Counted from the stretch's first letter, positions 17,762 to 26,383 are shown. The stretch is 64,000 bases of DNA from Pseudomonas fluorescens (GCF_902498195.1 NZ_CABVIY010000010.1:124001-188000); one strand, 5' to 3'. Numbers and translations: made by a program. The notes: generated by a model not told the origin, from the letters alone.

Positions 17762-18697
17762 TCAGAGTCTTGTAGTTTCTTGCCCATTCCTGATCTCCCG
17801 AGCTTGATCTGGAAGAGCTGCGCCAACGCTGGAAGTCGACAACCGTGATTCTACGACAATGTCCTCCAATGGCATTTCAGGAGCTGCCCTGCCAGGCACT
17901 TGACCGGGTGCTTGCCCGCGTAGCAGGTTCCACCCACTGGCCTCTTTGGTTGCTTCCCAAAGCACGCGTCCTCTCGACTGCCCAGCCTCAGCTGCTGCCT
18001 TCATCCATGTCTGAGCCGGAGCGATACCCTGCAAGACGGCACCCGCCGTCGACGCCACTTGAGTGCCAACCGTTGCCAGGTTCGAGCCAAGTGGCAGTGC
18101 AACCGGCATTGGCGCAACCACAGCCGCAGGCAGCCCAGCGGCACGGGCCGGGATACCTAATGTGCTTGCCCAAAAACTCAATGTATTACCCACCCGGGTG
18201 AGCGTCGCCTGAGGTGTGCCTGCCACGATTGCCGCCGCAGATCTATTGACTGCCGCTGCGGCAAAACTGAAGTTATTCGCAAAGGCAACAACACTTCCAA
18301 CTAGTGCAACCCAAAACCGTCCCGATGGATCGACGCGGCCCACAGGGCAGCCCGAGCAATACGCATAGGCATTCAGCCCCCCCTTGCCAAACGGGCTCAA
18401 CCGATCCGGGCTGTGAAACCGCATGAGCATTGGGTTATAGACCCGATGCCCCTGGCCCAGGTGATACCACCCGGTTGAGCGTTCCTTGAGTTGCCCATTG
18501 AAGCCCGGATGCGTCATGGCCTGCCGTGGGCCGCTTTGCAAGCCGTAAGGGGAATAGGCGAACGGGTCGAGTCGACTGCCGTCCAGTTCGGCGAGAATGC
18601 TTTGCTGAAAGTCGGGCGCCAGCAACACGGTTCGGGAAAGTCGCTGCTGCGCCGAAGAAGGCTGCTTCGCTCGTTGATTCGCGCGCGAATTGGGCAT
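17762..18697 (-). CDS. Second orphan RHS core protein with hydrophobic C-terminal domain
   Basis: About 311 residues. The RHS core (AYSPYGLQSG, FNGQLKERSTGWYHLGQGH, NPMLMRFHSPDRLSPFGKGG, NAYAYC) ends at DPSGRF. The C-terminal part, about 180 residues, is rich in Ala, Val, Gly and Leu, with a likely membrane-active segment after DPSGR. I do not recognise its toxin class. The ATG at 18697 (MPNSRANQRAKQ) is preferred over 18802 because AGGAG sits 7 nt upstream. It has the same short-orphan design as the gene at 367, and the same palindrome lies 135 bp upstream. No immunity gene is evident. Confidence 0.75.
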   Translation of the reverse strand: MPNSRANQRAKQPSSAQQRLSRTVLLAPDFQQSILAELDGSRLDPFAYSPYGLQSGPRQAMTHPGFNGQLKERSTGWYHLGQGHRVYNPMLMRFHSPDRLSPFGKGGLNAYAYCSGCPVGRVDPSGRFWVALVGSVVAFANNFSFAAAAVNRSAAAIVAGTPQATLTRVGNTLSFWASTLGIPARAAGLPAAVVAPMPVALPLGSNLATVGTQVASTAGAVLQGIAPAQTWMKAAAEAGQSRGRVLWEATKEASGWNLLRGQAPGQVPGRAAPEMPLEDIVVESRLSTSSVGAALPDQAREIRNGQETTRL

Positions 18698-18831
18698 TGG
18701 CGGTCTCCTGGATGAAACCTGAACGACCCGCTGCGGCATGCCCGATTCAGCGCTTGAACCACTGACGGACCCGGCTGGCGAGCGCAGGTATTGATAGATC
18801 AATACCCTAACAAACCGCCGTTAAAGCCGAC

Positions 18832-18849
18832 ACTATCAGTTCTGATAGT
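18832..18849. promoter_or_regulatory. Palindrome upstream of second RHS gene
   Basis: ACTATCA-GTTC-TGATAGT has the same 7-bp arms and 4-bp loop length as 292-309. It is 135 bp before the chosen RHS start and 3 bp from the stop of the gene at 18853. Confidence 0.5.
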
Positions 18850-18852
18850 CAG

Positions 18853-19419
18853 CTACGGCCGATACATCAGGTAAGCCTCACCCGTCACCCGAATCATCGG
18901 ATGTGGCGTGACCTGGCAGGTATCGACGATGCGAAAGCCATGGCGTTCGTAGAAACGCCGGGCGCCGCTGTTGGCGGCGTAGTCGATCAGGCTCAGGCCA
19001 TTGAGCCCCAGCTGATTGGCGCGGTCGTAGGCGTACGCGAGGAAGACCTTGCCCAGGCCCTGGTTGCGCCAGTCCTCGTGCAGCGCCAGGCTGGAAATGT
19101 AGAGGGTGTCGGGAATTTCCATCGTGGCGTAGGGCGCCAGCACCGGGTCGGTCACCGGCACGGCGAACGGGTCGTGACGCATGACATAGCTGTGCATCAT
19201 GCCGATGACCTGGCCATCCGCCTCGGCGATCAGGCAGTTCTGCCAGGAGAAATCCACATCGTCACGGGCGTAGCGCAGGGCGCCGACCTCCAGCAGGTCC
19301 TGGCCGGGCTCTGCCAGCTGGCTCCAGATGTAATCTGCAGCGCCTTCGGATGAAATCTGGAACAACCGGGCAATCTCGCGCGCATCCGCGCGGACCGCCG
19401 AACGAAACTCAACTGGCAT
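18853..19419 (-). CDS. GNAT-family N-acetyltransferase
   Basis: 188 residues with the GNAT fold: an acetyl-CoA loop RNQGLGKVFLAYA at about 116-128 after the strand LYISSLALHEDW, and a C-terminal FYERHGFRIVD. Substrate cannot be inferred. It sits upstream of the second RHS gene on the same strand and may be unrelated to it. Confidence 0.85.
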   Translation of the reverse strand: MPVEFRSAVRADAREIARLFQISSEGAADYIWSQLAEPGQDLLEVGALRYARDDVDFSWQNCLIAEADGQVIGMMHSYVMRHDPFAVPVTDPVLAPYATMEIPDTLYISSLALHEDWRNQGLGKVFLAYAYDRANQLGLNGLSLIDYAANSGARRFYERHGFRIVDTCQVTPHPMIRVTGEAYLMYRP

Positions 19420-19429
19420 TATTTTTCCC

Positions 19430-19451
19430 TGTGAGAACCTGCTCGCGAATA
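19430..19451. repeat. Degenerate REP half-copy
   Basis: CTGTGAGAACCTGCTCGCGA resembles one arm of the main REP family with several changes and no partner; it lies between the GNAT gene and etfB. Confidence 0.4.
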
Positions 19452-19469
19452 CAGCCCCTACAAAGAGCG

Positions 19470-20240
19470 TCAGCGAACCACGCCTTCTTCGATCAGAAGT
19501 TTGAGGATCGCCTCAGCCCCAGCTTGCGCGGTAACGCCCTTGAGCACTTGTCCGCCTCCGCCACTGGCTTTCGCCGTTGCGGCTTTCATACGATCGGCGC
19601 CGCTCTTGGCCTTGATCACCTTCAGGCGTTTTGGCCGCGGCTTGGCCGGTTGCAGGGTGGCGACCGCCAGCAATTCATCGTCGACCACCTCCACCTCATC
19701 GGCCTGCAACACCCCGCGCCGGGCCGGGCCGTAGGCGCTCTGCCGTGGCTTGGGTGCGGCGTTATCCACAGTCGCCAGGAACGGCAGCCGTACTTTCAAA
19801 CGACGACGCTGGCCACGGGGCAACGCTTGCAGCACCAGCGCCGAACCACCGTCGATGGATTCGACCTGCGCCAGCCCCACCACCAGCGGCCAGCCCAGGC
19901 TTTCGGCCAGCAGGAACGGCAACATGCCCGAACCTTCGCCGGTTTCCGCCTGGCTGCCAGTCAGCACCAACTGCGCGCCGGCATCGCGCAAGTAGGCGGT
20001 CAGGGCCGGCAAGGCGTCGGCCCCCTCCGGTTGCTCCAGCACGTGCAGCTGCTCAAGGCCCATGCCCAGGTACGCCCGCAACGCCGGCTCGGCGACATCG
20101 CCGGCATGCAGCACTTGCAAGTTATCCCCAGCCAGTTGCAGACCCAGTTCCACCGCCCGCGCATCCTGTTCCGCACGACGTGGCCGGCCGGAGGTCGGGT
20201 GGGCGCCGATGGACACCAGGCTGATGATTTTCGTGCTCAT
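19470..20240 (-). CDS. etfB: Electron transfer flavoprotein beta subunit of the dimethylglycine system
   Basis: A 256-residue ETF beta-type protein (N-terminal MSTKIISLVSIGAHPTSG, SGMLPFLLAESLGWPLV). It pairs with EtfA to take electrons from the DgcAB enzyme. It is the last gene of the block, 15 bp after etfA. A DnaA-box 9-mer occurs in it at 19762-19770. Confidence 0.9.
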   Translation of the reverse strand: MSTKIISLVSIGAHPTSGRPRRAEQDARAVELGLQLAGDNLQVLHAGDVAEPALRAYLGMGLEQLHVLEQPEGADALPALTAYLRDAGAQLVLTGSQAETGEGSGMLPFLLAESLGWPLVVGLAQVESIDGGSALVLQALPRGQRRRLKVRLPFLATVDNAAPKPRQSAYGPARRGVLQADEVEVVDDELLAVATLQPAKPRPKRLKVIKAKSGADRMKAATAKASGGGGQVLKGVTAQAGAEAILKLLIEEGVVR

Positions 20241-20255
20241 AACCCTTTCCTTCCC

Positions 20256-21476
20256 TTAAGCCGCATCGCGCTTGGCGTCGTTGCGGTAAGCCGCTACCGC
20301 ATCGATCAAGGCTTGAAGAATCCCGGCGCTCTCGCCGATCACCGACAGGTCGGCCCGTTTGATCATGTCGCAACCAGGGTCGAGGTTGATCGCCACCACC
20401 TTGTCGCAGGCACCGATGCCTTGCAGGTGCTGGATCGCCCCGGAAATCCCCACCGCCACGTAGACCCGCGCGGTGACCCAGGTGCCGGACGCGCCGACCT
20501 GACGGTCGCGGGCCATGAAGCCATCGTCCACCGCCACCCGCGATGCGCCCTCGGTCGCGCCGAGCGCGGCAGCGGTCTGGTGGAACAGTGCCCAATCCTT
20601 GACCCCGTTGCCACCGGAGAAGATGAACTCGGCCTCGGCCATGGGAATCGCCGCCGGGTCCACCGCCACCGCACCCAGGTCCTCGATGCGCGAGAGGCTG
20701 CGTGCCACGCTTGTGGATAACTCCACCGGCAGGGCTTCGTGACGGGTTTCGCTGACTGGTTCTGCGCATTCGACGGCGGCCAGGATCAAGCGTGCAAGCG
20801 GGCGTGCCAGGTCTTGCAAGCCAGCACCGGCGCGGCCGATGCATTCCTGGTCCTTGACCTGCCAGACCCGCGTGGCCGGGCGTTCGCCGAGGGCCGCGGC
20901 AAAGCGTCGTCCGAGTTCGCCGCCTCCGCTGCGACTGTCCGGCAGCAACCAGTGACGCGGGCTGAACTGGTTATCCACAGCCCGCAGCCCCTGTACACGC
21001 TGCTCCGGTGCATAACCGCTGAACGCTTCGCCTTCCAGCACCAGCAGGCGATCGACGCCGGCGCTGGCAAACGCGCTTTCCTTGTGTTCACCAAAGACCA
21101 CGGCCAGTACCGCGCCGTCCGCGCCGGCCAGTTGATGGGCCAGGCCCAGCAAATCCTTGTCGTGGCTGCTCAGGCGGCCGCCGACCATGTCCGGCACCAC
21201 GCAGATGTAAAACGCTGGTGCAGGCACTTGATGCAGCGGCAATTGCACTTCAACGGCGGCCGAGCGCTTGCTCGATCCGCCCTGCTGAGCGCCGCTGCGG
21301 TCGATGCGCTTGATGCCATTGGGGCCGATAAAACCGATGCCATGGGGATTTTTGCGGATGACGCCATTGGGCCCCATCCAGCTGTGTTGCACCGGTTGCA
21401 TCGCCGCGTGCAGCGGGTGCAAACGGTTACGGGCGATCCATTCGGCGCGTGGGTCGCGGCGGATAATGTCGCTCAT
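20256..21476 (-). CDS. etfA: Electron transfer flavoprotein alpha subunit
   Basis: A 406-residue EtfA with the C-terminal FAD-binding signature (VASRVAVDDGFMARDRQVGASGTWV region, then GISGAIQHLQGI and VAINLDPGCDM). It has an N-terminal extension of about 80 residues with repeated GPNG-I motifs not found in housekeeping EtfA. It works with EtfB as the electron acceptor of dimethylglycine demethylation. Its start overlaps the dgcB stop by one base. Two DnaA-box 9-mers lie inside at 20712-20720 and 20971-20979. Confidence 0.92.
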   Translation of the reverse strand: MSDIIRRDPRAEWIARNRLHPLHAAMQPVQHSWMGPNGVIRKNPHGIGFIGPNGIKRIDRSGAQQGGSSKRSAAVEVQLPLHQVPAPAFYICVVPDMVGGRLSSHDKDLLGLAHQLAGADGAVLAVVFGEHKESAFASAGVDRLLVLEGEAFSGYAPEQRVQGLRAVDNQFSPRHWLLPDSRSGGGELGRRFAAALGERPATRVWQVKDQECIGRAGAGLQDLARPLARLILAAVECAEPVSETRHEALPVELSTSVARSLSRIEDLGAVAVDPAAIPMAEAEFIFSGGNGVKDWALFHQTAAALGATEGASRVAVDDGFMARDRQVGASGTWVTARVYVAVGISGAIQHLQGIGACDKVVAINLDPGCDMIKRADLSVIGESAGILQALIDAVAAYRNDAKRDAA

Positions 21477-23422
21477 CAGTGCACCTCCGCAGGTTCGCGT
21501 TTGACCGGTGTGGTTTTGCTCGGTGCTTCGTCTTCCAGCAGCGCATCGGCCACCAGCTCGGCGATGTCCTTGATCAGCGGTCGTGGTTCAACCACGCCTT
21601 CGAGCATCGCGGTGCACTGCGGGCAGCCCACGGCCACCAGTTCGGCGCCCGTCTCGCGGATGTCTTCCATGCGCATGTCGGGAATCCGTTGCTTGCCCGG
21701 AATGTCGGTGATCGGCGCCCCGCCGCCACCGCCGCAGCAGCGCGAACGGAAGCCTGAGCGTTGCATTTCCTTGACCTCGATCCCGAGCGCGCGCAGCACC
21801 TCGCGCGGCGCCTCGTACTCGCCGTTGTAGCGACCGAGGTAGCACGGGTCGTGATAGGTCACGCTGTTGCCTTTGTGCTGGCCGAGATTGAGCGCGCCGG
21901 CGCCGATGATTTCGGCCATGTAGGTGCTGTGGTGTTGCACCAGGTAGTTGCCGTCGAAGGCGCCGTATTCGTTTTTCAGCACGTGGAAGCTGTGCGGGTC
22001 GCAGGTGACGATGCGGTTGAAGCTGTACTTGGCCAGGGTCTGGATGTTGCGCTTGGCCAGCAACTGGAAGGTCGCTTCGTCACCCAGGCGTCGGGCCACG
22101 TCACCGCTGTCGCGCTCTTCCAGGCCCAGCACCGCGAAGTCGATTTTCGCCGCTTTCAGCACTTTGACGAAGGCGCGCAAGGTGCGCTGGTTGCGCATGT
22201 CAAAGGCACCGTCGCCGACCCAGAACAGCACGTCGACCGACTTCTTCTCGCTCATCAGATTCAGGTTCAAGTCCGCCGCCCAGTTCATCCGCCCGCCCGG
22301 TGCGAAACCGCCCGGGTTGTCGGTGGCGATCAGGTTTTCCAGGACTTCGGCGCCCTTGTTCGGGGTCGCGCCTTTTTCCAGGGTCAGGTGGCGACGCATG
22401 TCGACGATGGCATCGACGTGCTCGATCATCATCGGGCATTCCTCGACGCACGCGCGGCAGGTGGTGCACGACCACAGGGTCTCGGCATCCACCAGACCGT
22501 TGACGATCGGTTGATGCGGATTGCCGGCGTGCTCGCCAATGGCCTTGCCTGGATAAGGGCTACCGGCGAATTTGGCATCGGTGCCGCCGGCCAGGCCGAC
22601 GACCATGTCCTGAATCAGTTTTTTCGGGTTCAGCGGCTGGCCGGCGGCGAACGCCGGGCACGCGGCCTCGCATTTACCGCACTGCACGCAGGCATCGAAG
22701 CCGAGCAACTGGTTCCAGGTGAAATCCTTGGGTTTTTCCACGCCCAGCGGCGCGGTCGGGTCTTGCAGATCCAGCGGTTTCAAACCGGTGGAACGTCCGC
22801 CGCCAAAGCGCTCGGCGCGACGGTGCCAGGCCAGGTGCAGGGCACCGGCAAAGGCGTGCTTCATCGGCCCGCCCCAGGTCATGCCGAAGAACAGCTCGGA
22901 CACGCCCCACAGCACGCCAACCCCGAGGATCACCGCCAACAGCCAGCCACCGAAGTTTTCCGGCAGGATGCCCGCCACTGGCAGGGTCAGCAGGAAGAAC
23001 GATGCCGAGAACGCCAGCAGGCTTTTCGGCAGGCGCATCCACGGGCCTTTCGACAGGCGCGAAGGCGGGTTGCGACGACGCAGGTACACGAAGATCGCGC
23101 CGACGAACATCACCGCCGTCATCAGCAACAGTGCATAACCGAGCAAGCGGTTATGCAGGCCGAAACCATGCACCAGGATCGCCAGCACGATGGACGCCAC
23201 CGCGCCACCCGCCGTGGCGACGTGGGTGTTGGCAATGTATTTGTCCCGCGCCACCACGTGGTGCAGATCGACCATGTAGCGCTTGGGCATGGCGAACAGG
23301 CCGCCAATCAGGTCGACCTTCGAGGCCCGGCCCCGGCGCCACATGTTTATCCGTCGCAATGCGCCGAGAGCCGCGAGGCCCAGGGCAGCAAAGATCAGAA
23401 TGGGAAGAAGGGTGTTGAGCAT
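21476..23422 (-). CDS. dgcB: Dimethylglycine demethylation protein, membrane iron-sulfur oxidoreductase
   Basis: A 648-residue protein. Several N-terminal hydrophobic helices (residues 1-190) are followed by two 4Fe-4S motifs, CVQCGKCEAACP and CTTCRACVEECP, and two CCG-type domains (CDPHSFH; SRCCGGGGGAP). This matches heterodisulfide-reductase-like membrane electron carriers and P. aeruginosa DgcB. It likely links DgcA and ETF to the respiratory chain. It follows dgcA after a REPIN. Confidence 0.93.
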   Translation of the reverse strand: MLNTLLPILIFAALGLAALGALRRINMWRRGRASKVDLIGGLFAMPKRYMVDLHHVVARDKYIANTHVATAGGAVASIVLAILVHGFGLHNRLLGYALLLMTAVMFVGAIFVYLRRRNPPSRLSKGPWMRLPKSLLAFSASFFLLTLPVAGILPENFGGWLLAVILGVGVLWGVSELFFGMTWGGPMKHAFAGALHLAWHRRAERFGGGRSTGLKPLDLQDPTAPLGVEKPKDFTWNQLLGFDACVQCGKCEAACPAFAAGQPLNPKKLIQDMVVGLAGGTDAKFAGSPYPGKAIGEHAGNPHQPIVNGLVDAETLWSCTTCRACVEECPMMIEHVDAIVDMRRHLTLEKGATPNKGAEVLENLIATDNPGGFAPGGRMNWAADLNLNLMSEKKSVDVLFWVGDGAFDMRNQRTLRAFVKVLKAAKIDFAVLGLEERDSGDVARRLGDEATFQLLAKRNIQTLAKYSFNRIVTCDPHSFHVLKNEYGAFDGNYLVQHHSTYMAEIIGAGALNLGQHKGNSVTYHDPCYLGRYNGEYEAPREVLRALGIEVKEMQRSGFRSRCCGGGGGAPITDIPGKQRIPDMRMEDIRETGAELVAVGCPQCTAMLEGVVEPRPLIKDIAELVADALLEDEAPSKTTPVKREPAEVH

Positions 23423-23452
23423 GGTGAAGCTCCCAAAGACCGCGGGGTCTCA

Positions 23453-23541
23453 TGTGGGAGCGGGCTTGCTCGCGAATCAGGCGACGCGGTGTATCAGGTG
23501 TACCGCGTTATCGTTCTTCGCGAGCAAGCCCGCTCCCACAT
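23453..23541. repeat. REPIN between dgcA and dgcB
   Basis: Inverted pair of the main REP family inside the dgc operon. Confidence 0.9.
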
Positions 23542-23556
23542 TGGTTCGGTGTGATT

Positions 23557-25617
23557 TTAGAAATCCTTGCACAGCCGCAGCGCGTCGTAGATCGCCGCGT
23601 GTACGTTGCGCTGGGCCACGCAGTCGCCGATGCGGAACAGCAGGTAGCCGTCACCGCTCTGTTCCAGGCAAGGTTGCGGCTTGATCGCGAACAGGGCTTC
23701 GACGTCGATCTGGCCTTTGTTGCGCGAGCCTTCCTTCATCGCGTAGTAGATTTCTTCGTCCGGGCGCACGCCGTTTTCGATGACCACCTGGTCCACCACC
23801 CGCTCCTCTTTGGCGCCGGTGTATTCGTTTTCCAGCACCGCCACCAGCTTGTCGCCTTCGCGGTAGACCTTCTCCAGCATCATGTCGCCGGTCATGATCA
23901 CTTCTTTCGGGTACATGCTGCGGTAGTAAGTCGGGAACGACGTACCGCCGATCGCCACGCCGGGCTTGATGTCGTCGGTGACGATCTCGACCTGGCTGCC
24001 CTTGTCGGCAATGAAGTCAGCGGTCGACATGCCGGTGAATTCGCAAATGGTGTCGTAGACCAGCACGTTCTTGCCCGGTGCCACCTTGCCATCGAGGATG
24101 TCCCAGCTGCTGACGACCAGGCCTTCAGCCGCGCCCCAGTGTTCGTTCTGCTCGATGAACGGGTGCCCGCCCACCGCCAGCACCACCACATCCGGACGCA
24201 GGTCCATGATGGTCGGCGCATCCGCCGCCGTGCCCAGGCGCAGGTCGACTTTCAACCGAGCCAGCTCCAGCTGATACCAGCGGGTGATACCGGCGATCTG
24301 GTCACGCTGCGGCGCTTTGGACGCCGTGGTGATCTGCCCGCCGATGAATTCCTTCTTCTCGAACAGCGTCACGTCGTGACCACGCTCGGCGGCAACGCGG
24401 GCGGCTTCCATCCCCGCAGGACCGGCACCGACCACCACCACTTTGCGTTTTACTCCGGTGGTTTTTTCGATGATGTGCGGCAGGCCCATGTATTCACGGG
24501 AAGTCGCCGCGTTCTGGATGCACAACACATCCAGGCCCTGGTACTGACGGTCGATGCAGTAGTTGGCGCCGACGCACTGCTTGATCTGGTCGATCTGCCC
24601 CATCTTGATCTTGGCGATCAGGTGCGGGTCGGCGATGTGCGCGCGGGTCATGCCGACCATGTCGACGTAACCGCCTTCCAGAATACGGGTCGCCTGGTTC
24701 GGGTCCTTGATGTTCTGCGCGTGCAGCACCGGAACCTTGACCACTTCCTTGATACCGGCGGCCAGGTGCAGGAACGGCTCCGGCGGATAACTCATGTTCG
24801 GGATCACGTTGGCCAGGGTGTTGTGGGTGTCGCAACCCGAGCCCACGACGCCGAGGAAATCGAGCATGCCGGTGTCGTCGTAATATTTGGCGATCTGTTT
24901 CATGTCTTCGTGGGACAGACCATCCGGGTGGAACTCGTCACCGCAGATACGCATGCCCACGCAGAAATCGTCACCGACCTCGGCGCGCACGGCTTTCAAG
25001 ACTTCCAGGCCAAACTTCATGCGGCCTTCAAAGGTACCGCCCCATTCGTCGGTACGCTTGTTGACCCGCGGGCTCCAGAACTGGTCGATCATGTGCTGGT
25101 GCACGGCGGACAGTTCGACACCGTCCAGGCCACCGGCCTTGGCGCGGCGTGCCGCTTGCGCGTAGTTGCCGATCACCCGCCAGATTTCTTCCGGCTCGAT
25201 GGTCTTGCAGGTGGCGCGATGCACCGGCTCGCGTACGCCGGACGGCGACATCAGCGTCGGCCAGTTGAAGCCGTCCCAGCGCGAGCGACGGCCCATGTGG
25301 GTAATCTGGATCATGATCTTGGCGCCGTGCTTGTGCATGGCGTCGGCCAGATTCTGGAAATGCGGAATGATGCGGTCGGTGGACAGGTTCACCGAACTCC
25401 ACCATTCCTGCGGGCTGTCGATCGCCACCACGGACGAACCGCCGCAGATCGCCAGGCCGATCCCGCCCTTGGCCTTCTCTTCGTAATACTTGACGTACCG
25501 GTCGGTGGTCATGCCGCCGTCGGTCGCGTAGACCTCGGCGTGCGCGGTGCTGAGCACGCGGTTACGGATGGTCAGTTTGCCGATCTGGATCGGCTGGAAC
25601 ATTGCTTCGAAAGCCAT
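23557..25617 (-). CDS. dgcA: Dimethylglycine demethylase, FMN/FAD oxidoreductase subunit
   Basis: A 686-residue protein of the trimethylamine-dehydrogenase type. An N-terminal old-yellow-enzyme barrel covers residues 1-370 and a C-terminal dinucleotide domain begins with VVVGAGPAGMEAARVA near residue 395. It removes a methyl from dimethylglycine to give sarcosine. The cluster motif reads CVGANYC then LCIQN: the second cysteine of the usual C-x2-C-x2-C pattern is alanine, so only three Cys ligands are visible. It is preceded by the DUF5943 gene at 15 bp. Confidence 0.94.
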   Translation of the reverse strand: MAFEAMFQPIQIGKLTIRNRVLSTAHAEVYATDGGMTTDRYVKYYEEKAKGGIGLAICGGSSVVAIDSPQEWWSSVNLSTDRIIPHFQNLADAMHKHGAKIMIQITHMGRRSRWDGFNWPTLMSPSGVREPVHRATCKTIEPEEIWRVIGNYAQAARRAKAGGLDGVELSAVHQHMIDQFWSPRVNKRTDEWGGTFEGRMKFGLEVLKAVRAEVGDDFCVGMRICGDEFHPDGLSHEDMKQIAKYYDDTGMLDFLGVVGSGCDTHNTLANVIPNMSYPPEPFLHLAAGIKEVVKVPVLHAQNIKDPNQATRILEGGYVDMVGMTRAHIADPHLIAKIKMGQIDQIKQCVGANYCIDRQYQGLDVLCIQNAATSREYMGLPHIIEKTTGVKRKVVVVGAGPAGMEAARVAAERGHDVTLFEKKEFIGGQITTASKAPQRDQIAGITRWYQLELARLKVDLRLGTAADAPTIMDLRPDVVVLAVGGHPFIEQNEHWGAAEGLVVSSWDILDGKVAPGKNVLVYDTICEFTGMSTADFIADKGSQVEIVTDDIKPGVAIGGTSFPTYYRSMYPKEVIMTGDMMLEKVYREGDKLVAVLENEYTGAKEERVVDQVVIENGVRPDEEIYYAMKEGSRNKGQIDVEALFAIKPQPCLEQSGDGYLLFRIGDCVAQRNVHAAIYDALRLCKDF

Positions 25618-25632
25618 GGCGGGTTCCTCGAC

Positions 25633-26163
25633 TTACAACGGCTTGACGGTGAACAAGCCGTCTTCGTGGCCCTCTTCGGAGCCACCGTAGACTTGCTCTG
25701 CCACGGTGCGGATCTTGCTGCCGCGAGCGGCGAGGATCTGGTCCATCGCGCCGGCGAACCAGCCAGTGAACATGTAGTCGACCTTGCGCCCGACCTTGCC
25801 GTACACGTAGACGAACGCGGAGTGTTCGAGCTTGACGCTGCAAGTGCCTTTGTCGAGGTCGATGTCCTGGATCTTGAACAGGCCCCAGCCGCGCTGCGAC
25901 AGGCGCTTCATGTAGTGCTCGAACACCGCGACGCCTTCCAGGCCGTGGCATTCGGCTTCTTTTTCACACCAGTGCCAGGCGGACTTGTAGCCAGCCTTGT
26001 AGAGAATCTCGGCATAGGCGTCGGTGCCCAGCACTTCCTCGATGCCCATGTGGTTGTTGACGAAGAAATGGCGCGGCACGTACAGCATCGGCAGGGCGTC
26101 GGAGGTCCAGACACCGGTTTCGCTGTCGACTTCGATAGGCAATTGCGGGGCGATCTTGGCCAT
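25633..26163 (-). CDS. DUF5943 (V4R-like) protein of the dimethylglycine operon
   Basis: A 176-residue soluble protein with RHFFVNNHMGIEEVLG, YKAGYKSAWHWCEKEAECHG and CSVKLEHSAFVY. It resembles 4-vinyl-reductase/V4R small-molecule-binding domains and the conserved neighbour (PA5397 type) of dgcA. Two Cys and several His could bind a metal. Its role is unproven; the tight 15-bp spacing to dgcA suggests it serves dimethylglycine oxidation, perhaps as a sensor or assembly factor. Confidence 0.85.
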   Translation of the reverse strand: MAKIAPQLPIEVDSETGVWTSDALPMLYVPRHFFVNNHMGIEEVLGTDAYAEILYKAGYKSAWHWCEKEAECHGLEGVAVFEHYMKRLSQRGWGLFKIQDIDLDKGTCSVKLEHSAFVYVYGKVGRKVDYMFTGWFAGAMDQILAARGSKIRTVAEQVYGGSEEGHEDGLFTVKPL

Positions 26164-26200
26164 GGAAACTTAACTCCAGAAAAATTCGTGGTCGATGCTT

Positions 26201-26220
26201 AGCAAAGCTTTTGCTTTGCT
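26201..26220. repeat. Hairpin between MITE-like element and DUF5943 gene
   Basis: AGCAAAGC-TTTT-GCTTTGCT is a perfect 8-bp inverted repeat 38 bp before the DUF5943 start. No T-tract follows on either strand, so it is not an intrinsic terminator; it may be an operator or mRNA hairpin. Confidence 0.45.
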
Positions 26221-26235
26221 CTTATAAAAAAGCTG

Positions 26236-26383
26236 TATGAATGACTTTGGAGCCGTAGCGAGCACGTCGAGAGCAAGGAAGGACCGGAGCGACAAGCGAG
26301 ACAGTACGGGACGTACGGCGAGTTTGGCGCGAGGACCTGACGCAGCTATCGGCGAGCGGAGTAGGCTCCAGAGTTATTCATTC
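26236..26383. mobile_element. MITE-like element with terminal inverted repeats
   Basis: The left end TGAATGACTTTGGAGCC and the complement of the right end, TGAATAACTCTGGAGCC, match at 15 of 17 positions. The 148-bp unit is rich in GCGAG and GACG words, contains GTACG-GGA-CGTAC at 26304-26316, and encodes nothing convincing. Its right end supplies the stop codon region of the dipeptidase gene. It interrupts what would otherwise be a tight operon. Confidence 0.5.

Noticed and set aside
23452..26202. Plus-strand open frame of 916 codons
   Set aside because: Antisense to dgcA and its neighbour; His/Val/Gly-rich composition with no recognisable domain is typical of GC-rich shadow frames.
26201..26220. 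Terminator after the dipeptidase gene
   Set aside because: The stem is good but no T-tract follows on either strand.
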